Shown: one piece after another, positions 61,901-64,000 of the stretch | Layout of the letters: each line of letters begins with the position of its first letter | Numbering within the stretch: the stretch's first letter is position 1 | From: Phalacrocorax aristotelis | Lineage: Eukaryota > Chordata > Aves > Suliformes > Phalacrocoracidae | Assembly (NCBI RefSeq): GCF_949628215.1 | Contig: NC_134276.1 | Location: 129,456,125-129,520,124, forward strand | Length of the DNA stretch: 64,000 nucleotides | Direction: 5' to 3' | Made by a program: the position numbers and the translations under genes | Notes under the pieces: generated by a model | Databases searched by the model: none | What the model was told of the DNA's origin: nothing | The model's input: the letters and a program-made list of their open reading frames with translations, nothing else

Positions 61901-64000
61901 CTTGCTGAGTTGGTTTTGTTATTATAGAGGAAGTTCTTGGTTCTTAGTCACTGAGCAAAAATTAGTCTTCCTGGTGCATCATCTGACAGCACTGGTTCAC
62001 TGCCCAGCTCTCGTCCTCCTCGCCCGAACCTGGGCCGTGCTTCAGAGGGGTTCCTGTCTCTCTCCACACCAAATCTCCTTCTTAATCCATTGCTCCGTAT
62101 GGCATGAGGACTTGGAAAATGTGCTGACTTGGAAGATCTCCCTCCTAACCGGTTTTGCCTCTCAGCCCAGGGCTGGGGCCAAGCTTCGGGCCAGGTGGTG
62201 GGTGTGTGCCTTTGGAGCCAGCCTGAGTTGAAAAGTGTGTTGACTTAGCACGGGGAGGGGGGGGAGCTCTGTGCAAGCCAAATATTTAGTTTTCCAGCTG
62301 ATAACCTGTGGTTGTTTCCTCTCTTGCAACAACCAAATGTGTTTTTTTTTTAATTCCCAAACCAAGTTAGGGCTTTTGCAGAAGTTTTGCAGCTTCTCAG
62401 CTTTTGGCGTGGCAAATGCGAGGGGGCTGACAAGGTGGCCTCGTGACCGAGGCACGGGTGCAGCCATCGCTGCCCCTAGGGTCTCGAGTTTTTGGCAGTG
62501 TGTTGGGTGAATGGGTTACCAGCTTTGTGTCTCAGTTTTTCCAGCTGTCAAAATGTTTTTTATTTAAATAAATAAATAAAAGGCTCACACTAAAAGGAAG
62601 AAAAAATGAGCCACAGCAACTTGGACTTGCAGCAGTTCAAAAGAAAACTTGACTATAAGGTGGATTCACCGCTAATTTGGAAAGACTTTAGGATTGCTGG
62701 ACAAAGGCAAGTTTGGGATTAGGTTGACCAGCTACAGCAACTTGAAGTGAGGACATTAGTAACCAAGAGACCTTTTTACATTCCTTGTTTCAATTGCAGA
62801 GACTGATGGGGGTGGGAGGGAGGAAGAGGAGAAAGAGCTGCCTGTCTCCCAGCTGAAAGACACGACTGTTACAGTATGTATTTAATCCCAAAAGTTAGAG
62901 AATCCTACCGTATTTCCTTCTTCCCATCCTTCCAGAAATTGTTGCACCAGGGACTAGTAACTGTCTTTTGCAGCCTTGCAAACAAGGTTTTATAAATAAG
63001 CCACTGTCAGGGACGCGGCGAGCTGTTGTCACCTGTGGGGTTGCTTGTGGGCACTGCCCATTAGTATCCTCAGAAGCTGTACAGGTGCTGGCTGTGATGT
63101 TCACTGGCAGCCCTGGGGACACAGCATTTTGCTCAGGCCAGGGTGAACCAGCAAGGTCTTAAACAGTCCCTTGCCTTTGTGATCTAGGAGCTCACACCTC
63201 AGAGTTTATCCAGACAGGCTAGTTTCAGGACAGATGTTCCTTTCTGAACGAAAATAGCCTGGAAGCCAGTGCTCCTGACAGCAGGGTGAAACATTGGTGG
63301 TGTTTTGTGAGCACTGGTAGTTCCCCATGCTTCTCGTCAGTGGTCTGCAACCGTGTTGTGGGGGTGGCCCGCTGCGCCTCCCTGCGAGGGAGCACTGCGC
63401 AGGTGGCAGGTGTGTTTCCATGCCTGCATAGCCATAAGCACGGGCACCCTGGATGGAAAGTCTTGTTAGCAACCCAGACAACGCTGGGAGCTTCTGTGTT
63501 GCTGAGGAGGAGGAGGCGGCAGGCAGAGCTCCCTCACTAACGGCCACAGAGGCAATGTGTTGCTTCACCCCAAGATGTCACGCGCTTACTCCGCAGGAAG
63601 GAGGCTGCTTGGATCAAGATGGAGAGTTGCAATGAGACACCTGTGGTCTTCTTGAGCCACATTGTTGCAAGTGAGGATGGCCACGTTTCCCTTTCTGCGC
63701 TTGAGAGTATCTGTTGTAGGACTTGTAGAGCCAAGGAGAACCTCTTGAATGTTTTCCAAGCTCTGAGAGTTCTCACGCCTCGGTGCAGCGAGCTTCTGGA
63801 GAGGGTTGGAGGCTCAGAGTTTTCTCCAATTAAAAAACGATAACACCATCAAAATAACTGGCTGACCATCGTAGTGTTTCCAGCAAAGAGATGGGGAATG
63901 AGGCAGACTTTTCGTTCTGATGAGTCACGGACTGTCTCCTGATTTGCCTCTTGTAAGAGCTGCTTGGGCAGCTGCTGACGCAGGAACGTGATTCTGAGCG
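55901..64000. other. Probable first-intron or intergenic sequence, no coding exon recognised
   Basis: Eight kilobases of unique-looking sequence without a recognisable protein family, transposon or RNA gene. If the CpG island at 55 kb starts a + strand gene, this is its first intron. A good acceptor tract ends at 57855 but no convincing partner donor was found. Confidence 0.5.
62561..62581. repeat. (TAAA)n microsatellite
   Basis: About five tandem TAAA units followed by AAGG. Short simple repeat. Confidence 0.75.

Noticed and set aside
1-64000. CRISPR arrays, operons, tRNA or rRNA genes
   Set aside because: No regular repeat-spacer pattern, no bacterial gene organisation, and no cloverleaf or rRNA sequence was recognised on either strand.

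Overview
This window is nuclear DNA from a bird. It contains many CR1 LINEs with the typical CR1 3' terminus, LTRs of the widespread avian ERVL-like type, short genes with GT-AG introns, and CpG-island promoters. Only two protein-coding genes are clearly supported. Both are members of the beta-1,4-galactosyltransferase family (glycosyltransferase family 7), and they lie tail to tail. Synteny statements come from memory of the mammalian B4GALT4 region; no database was searched.

Layout. (1) 159-6201, + strand: the last five coding exons of a B4GALT3-like gene whose start lies left of the window. Reading frame and splice sites are intact, but nearly every metal-binding and catalytic signature residue is changed, so I read it as a probable pseudoenzyme. 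(2) 8307-27326, - strand: six coding exons of an intact B4GALT4 (352 residues). A likely non-coding first exon lies in a CpG island near 45.3-45.8 kb, which would give an 18 kb 5'UTR intron. The two genes' predicted poly(A) signals are about 1.1 kb apart, and their last three coding exons have identical lengths (123, 105, 142). (3) B4GALT4 introns hold minus-strand CR1 copies at 12.6-15.2, 15.6-15.85, 22.5-26.3, 29.0-29.5 and 32.5-34.2 kb, and LTRs at about 26.3, 39.0 and 42.7 kb. (4) 46.5-49.6 kb: a plus-strand CR1 with the end of ORF1 and most of ORF2, broken by one frameshift and a few stops. (5) 53.9-54.45 kb: another solo LTR. (6) 55.05-55.9 kb: a second CpG island with a YY1-type promoter motif, probably the 5' end of an unidentified + strand gene. 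ARHGAP31 is the human neighbour on that side, but no ARHGAP31 coding sequence is seen. (7) 56-64 kb: no recognisable coding exon.

How the genes relate. B4GALT4 keeps all active-site motifs and should be a working Golgi galactosyltransferase. Its convergent neighbour keeps the fold-defining residues but not the chemistry. The best lead in the window is this active/inactive pair, in particular the apparently maintained inactive B4GALT3-like protein.
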